Assembly (NCBI GenBank): GCA_022450045.1
Contig: JAKURD010000001.1
Coordinates: forward strand, 186,001 to 250,000
Reading direction: 5' to 3'
Length of the DNA stretch: 64,000 nt
Source of the DNA: Gracilimonas sp.
GTDB lineage: Bacteria; Bacteroidota; Rhodothermia; Balneolales; Balneolaceae
The number at the start of each line of letters is the position of its first letter. Positions within the stretch are counted from its first letter, which is position 1. The position numbers and the translations under genes were made by a program. Of this stretch, positions 62,243 to 64,000 are shown piece after piece. The notes below the pieces were generated by a model. The model was not told the DNA's origin. It did no database searches and was given only the letters and a program-made list of their open reading frames with translations.

Positions 62243-63943
62243 TCATTCCTCCGAAGTTGCTTTTTTCACTTTAACCTCTTGGTTAATTTGTGTATCCCTG
62301 AAGCTAACCCCGGTAATTAAGCCTCGATAATTATTAAAGCCTTCCAATCCTTCTCTCAGGTAAACAGGGTTTTTTACCCTCTTTAGGGTCTCTAAAAGTA
62401 CGTTAGCCGCGTCATATCCGATATAAGCAAACTTATTTGGCTCAGTATCGAATCTAAGACGAAAAGAACTGGTAAATTCTTGATTAATTGGGCTGTCCTC
62501 ATGCACCTCAAATGTTTTGGTATAATAAATCTCAGCTTGCGATAACCATCTGGTATCAAGATCTACTGTTTCCCATTCTTCTGATCCAAGGATCGTTATT
62601 TCACTTTGCATGGCTTCAAGGTTTGTAAGCAAAGAACTTATCAATGTTTGCGCGATATTTCCTGTGAACGGGGCATATACTGCATCAATATTGTAGTTAA
62701 ATACAGTATCTACTTCAGGGTTAAAATATTGCACATATTCGCTTATATCATAGCCATCGGAGGCAAGGTCTTCCACATAATATCGGACAACCTCTCCGCC
62801 TAATTTACGGGCCTCATCTAAAAAGGCAACCGCTGAAGGTTCCCCTAAAGAACCTCGCTCCGCTATAACAGCCAGCGTATCATATCCTAAGGTATTAATA
62901 GCATATTGCGCCATTTTTTTTCCTTGAATGGCAAAGGTTGGATTCAGCTGATAGGTATAATTGTGGTTAAGGTTCAAATTATCAGAATTTGCGAGAGGGG
63001 TAAGAAGCGGAGTCTCATATAATTCGGCATACTTTGAAAGTTCTGCGGCAACTTCGGAAAAAAGAGGGCCAATAATTGCATCAACATCATGATTCCAAAC
63101 CATATCGTTTGCAATCGATGATGCATTGGAAGCAAGAGCATCCGTATTTCTATAGGTAATAAAAGCCTTTTTATCTGAGTTTTCACTGTTGAATTTTTCT
63201 ATTGCAAGCTGGATTCCAAAATACAGATGCTGTGAGATCTCAAATTCAGAAGACTCCAAATGAAATTCCGGTAATGCTACACCAATATTATAGGTTATAC
63301 CATCGGGTGCGTCAGGAAATTGATCAGGATTATAACGTTGACGGTATCTTGCGGAATCATCTAATACCGATTCAATAGATGACCATTGAGTAGTGTCGGG
63401 ATCAACAGTTACATTTTTGTAAGCTGAGAATAGGGAGCGGGCTGAAGCAAGATCTACACTTCCTATAGCTGATTCAACCAGATCCAGCCTTACATTGTCA
63501 TTGTCCACAGCTCGAAAAGCTTTAAACCTCTGATCAAGGGTAAGGTAGGAAATCAGGTCTCTATAAAAAGTATAGGCCTCTCTTCGTACTGATAATTGCC
63601 GGGAGTTTTGCTTTATATTATATAAGGCGTCAAGAGAAGCACCGAAATTTTTTAATTGAAAATCTGCAAGTGCCTTGGTGTATCTGGCTTCCCAAATAAT
63701 ATCATCAGAAGTATTGTCCACTTTGTTCAGGTAGTACTTTGCTTTCAGGAAATTATTTAATGCAAAATAGCTTTTCCCTGCAAAAAGGTTTGATTCAGGT
63801 AAGTCTATGTCATCAAATATGCGCAGTGCACGTTCATAATTCCCTTCTTCATAAAACTCAATTCCTGTTTGCACAGATTGAGCAAAAAGTGCTGAAGAAG
63901 TTGATACAAAAAATATAAGGATAGTAAAGATCAGTCTTTTCAT
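62243..63943 (-). CDS. TPR plus periplasmic-binding protein, PBP-activator or amino-acid-binding type
   Basis: 566 residues from the ATG at 63943 (MKRLIFTILIFFVSTSSALF); an ATG three codons upstream is possible. Signal peptide ends AQ. Residues about 25-190 are tetratricopeptide-like helices (YEEGNYERALRIFDDIDLPE, FLKAKYYLNKVDNTSDDIIW). Residues about 210-545 form a type-1 periplasmic-binding fold (NIGVALPEFHLESSEFEISQ, VDAIIGPLFSEVAAELSKYA, TDTLAVIAERG-like TLAVIAERGSLGEPSAVAFL). The combination is like LpoA-type activators of peptidoglycan synthases or branched-chain amino-acid binders. It converges on mltG, 5 bases apart. Confidence 0.8.
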   Translation of the reverse strand: MKRLIFTILIFFVSTSSALFAQSVQTGIEFYEEGNYERALRIFDDIDLPESNLFAGKSYFALNNFLKAKYYLNKVDNTSDDIIWEARYTKALADFQLKNFGASLDALYNIKQNSRQLSVRREAYTFYRDLISYLTLDQRFKAFRAVDNDNVRLDLVESAIGSVDLASARSLFSAYKNVTVDPDTTQWSSIESVLDDSARYRQRYNPDQFPDAPDGITYNIGVALPEFHLESSEFEISQHLYFGIQLAIEKFNSENSDKKAFITYRNTDALASNASSIANDMVWNHDVDAIIGPLFSEVAAELSKYAELYETPLLTPLANSDNLNLNHNYTYQLNPTFAIQGKKMAQYAINTLGYDTLAVIAERGSLGEPSAVAFLDEARKLGGEVVRYYVEDLASDGYDISEYVQYFNPEVDTVFNYNIDAVYAPFTGNIAQTLISSLLTNLEAMQSEITILGSEEWETVDLDTRWLSQAEIYYTKTFEVHEDSPINQEFTSSFRLRFDTEPNKFAYIGYDAANVLLETLKRVKNPVYLREGLEGFNNYRGLITGVSFRDTQINQEVKVKKATSEE

Positions 63944-64000
63944 TAAGCTCATTAAATTGGTTACTAACTTGTAACTGTGGTGAAACTAAAAAGTTCTGCA

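Overview
The window looks like one contiguous piece of a Gram-negative, aerobically respiring chromosome from the Bacteroidetes/Balneola side of the tree. This is inferred, not proven. The supports are lipoprotein signals ending in A-C or S-C motifs, a PagL-like lipid A deacylase fold, MltG, proton-pumping complex I, the bacillithiol enzyme BshC, a carotenoid desaturase, a Bat/DUF58 cluster, RecBCD, and many small outer-membrane-like beta proteins with signal peptides ending in AQ. The sequence leans AT-rich, and the IS30 copy is visibly more GC-rich than its surroundings.

Layout. 1-3.9 kb: the 3' part of rnc, then mgtE-thyA-folA (thymidylate and folate metabolism with a magnesium transporter) and a lone receiver protein. 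3.9-11.6 kb: an HD phosphohydrolase, a hotdog thioesterase, an M42 aminopeptidase, and tsaC/sua5 overlapping the end of mfd. 11.9-16.5 kb: BatA and a BatD-like protein plus a DUF58 protein, with an M23 peptidase between them. 16.5-26.9 kb: a double-frameshifted HEAGH membrane protein, aconitase, a glycosyltransferase, a phosphodiesterase, a carotenoid desaturase, a PH-domain protein, MsrB, a 16-residue-repeat surface protein, cyclophilin, a PagL-like protein and a cold-shock protein. 27.7-28.9 kb: tRNA-Leu(CAA) followed by an intact IS30-family element. 29-30.8 kb: galE, an HPt protein and an acyl-CoA thioesterase. 30.9-40.4 kb: a ParA/ribbon-helix-helix pair followed by recC-recB-recD. 40.9-47.7 kb: lipoproteins, FKBP, a DEAD-box helicase and alkaline phosphatase. 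47.8-55.3 kb: nuoABCDEFGH on the minus strand, ending at H. 55.5-62.2 kb: bifunctional nuclease, bshC, 5-formyl-THF cyclo-ligase, PspC, DUF2752, TM2, HD and MltG. 62.2-64 kb: a TPR plus periplasmic-binding protein.

The most unusual structure is not a gene. Five intergenic elements (near 7.1, 11.7, 40.7, 46.3 and 60.6 kb) share an imperfect 15-17 bp terminal inverted repeat of the type ACGTGARTTCGAKATAA. They carry two different kinds of hairpin-forming interior. A sixth locus (16.4 kb) keeps the interior but has lost recognisable ends. They behave like a non-autonomous MITE/REP hybrid family that sits only between transcription units. No autonomous relative is visible here, and the IS30 element has unrelated ends.

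Other signs of decay or rearrangement are two frameshifts in the HEAGH gene, a start-less remnant of a four-helix-bundle protein wedged between nuoF and nuoG, an omega/Rpb6-like peptide fragment beside mltG, and a nuo operon lacking I-N. No CRISPR array, rRNA operon, prophage or restriction system was seen.
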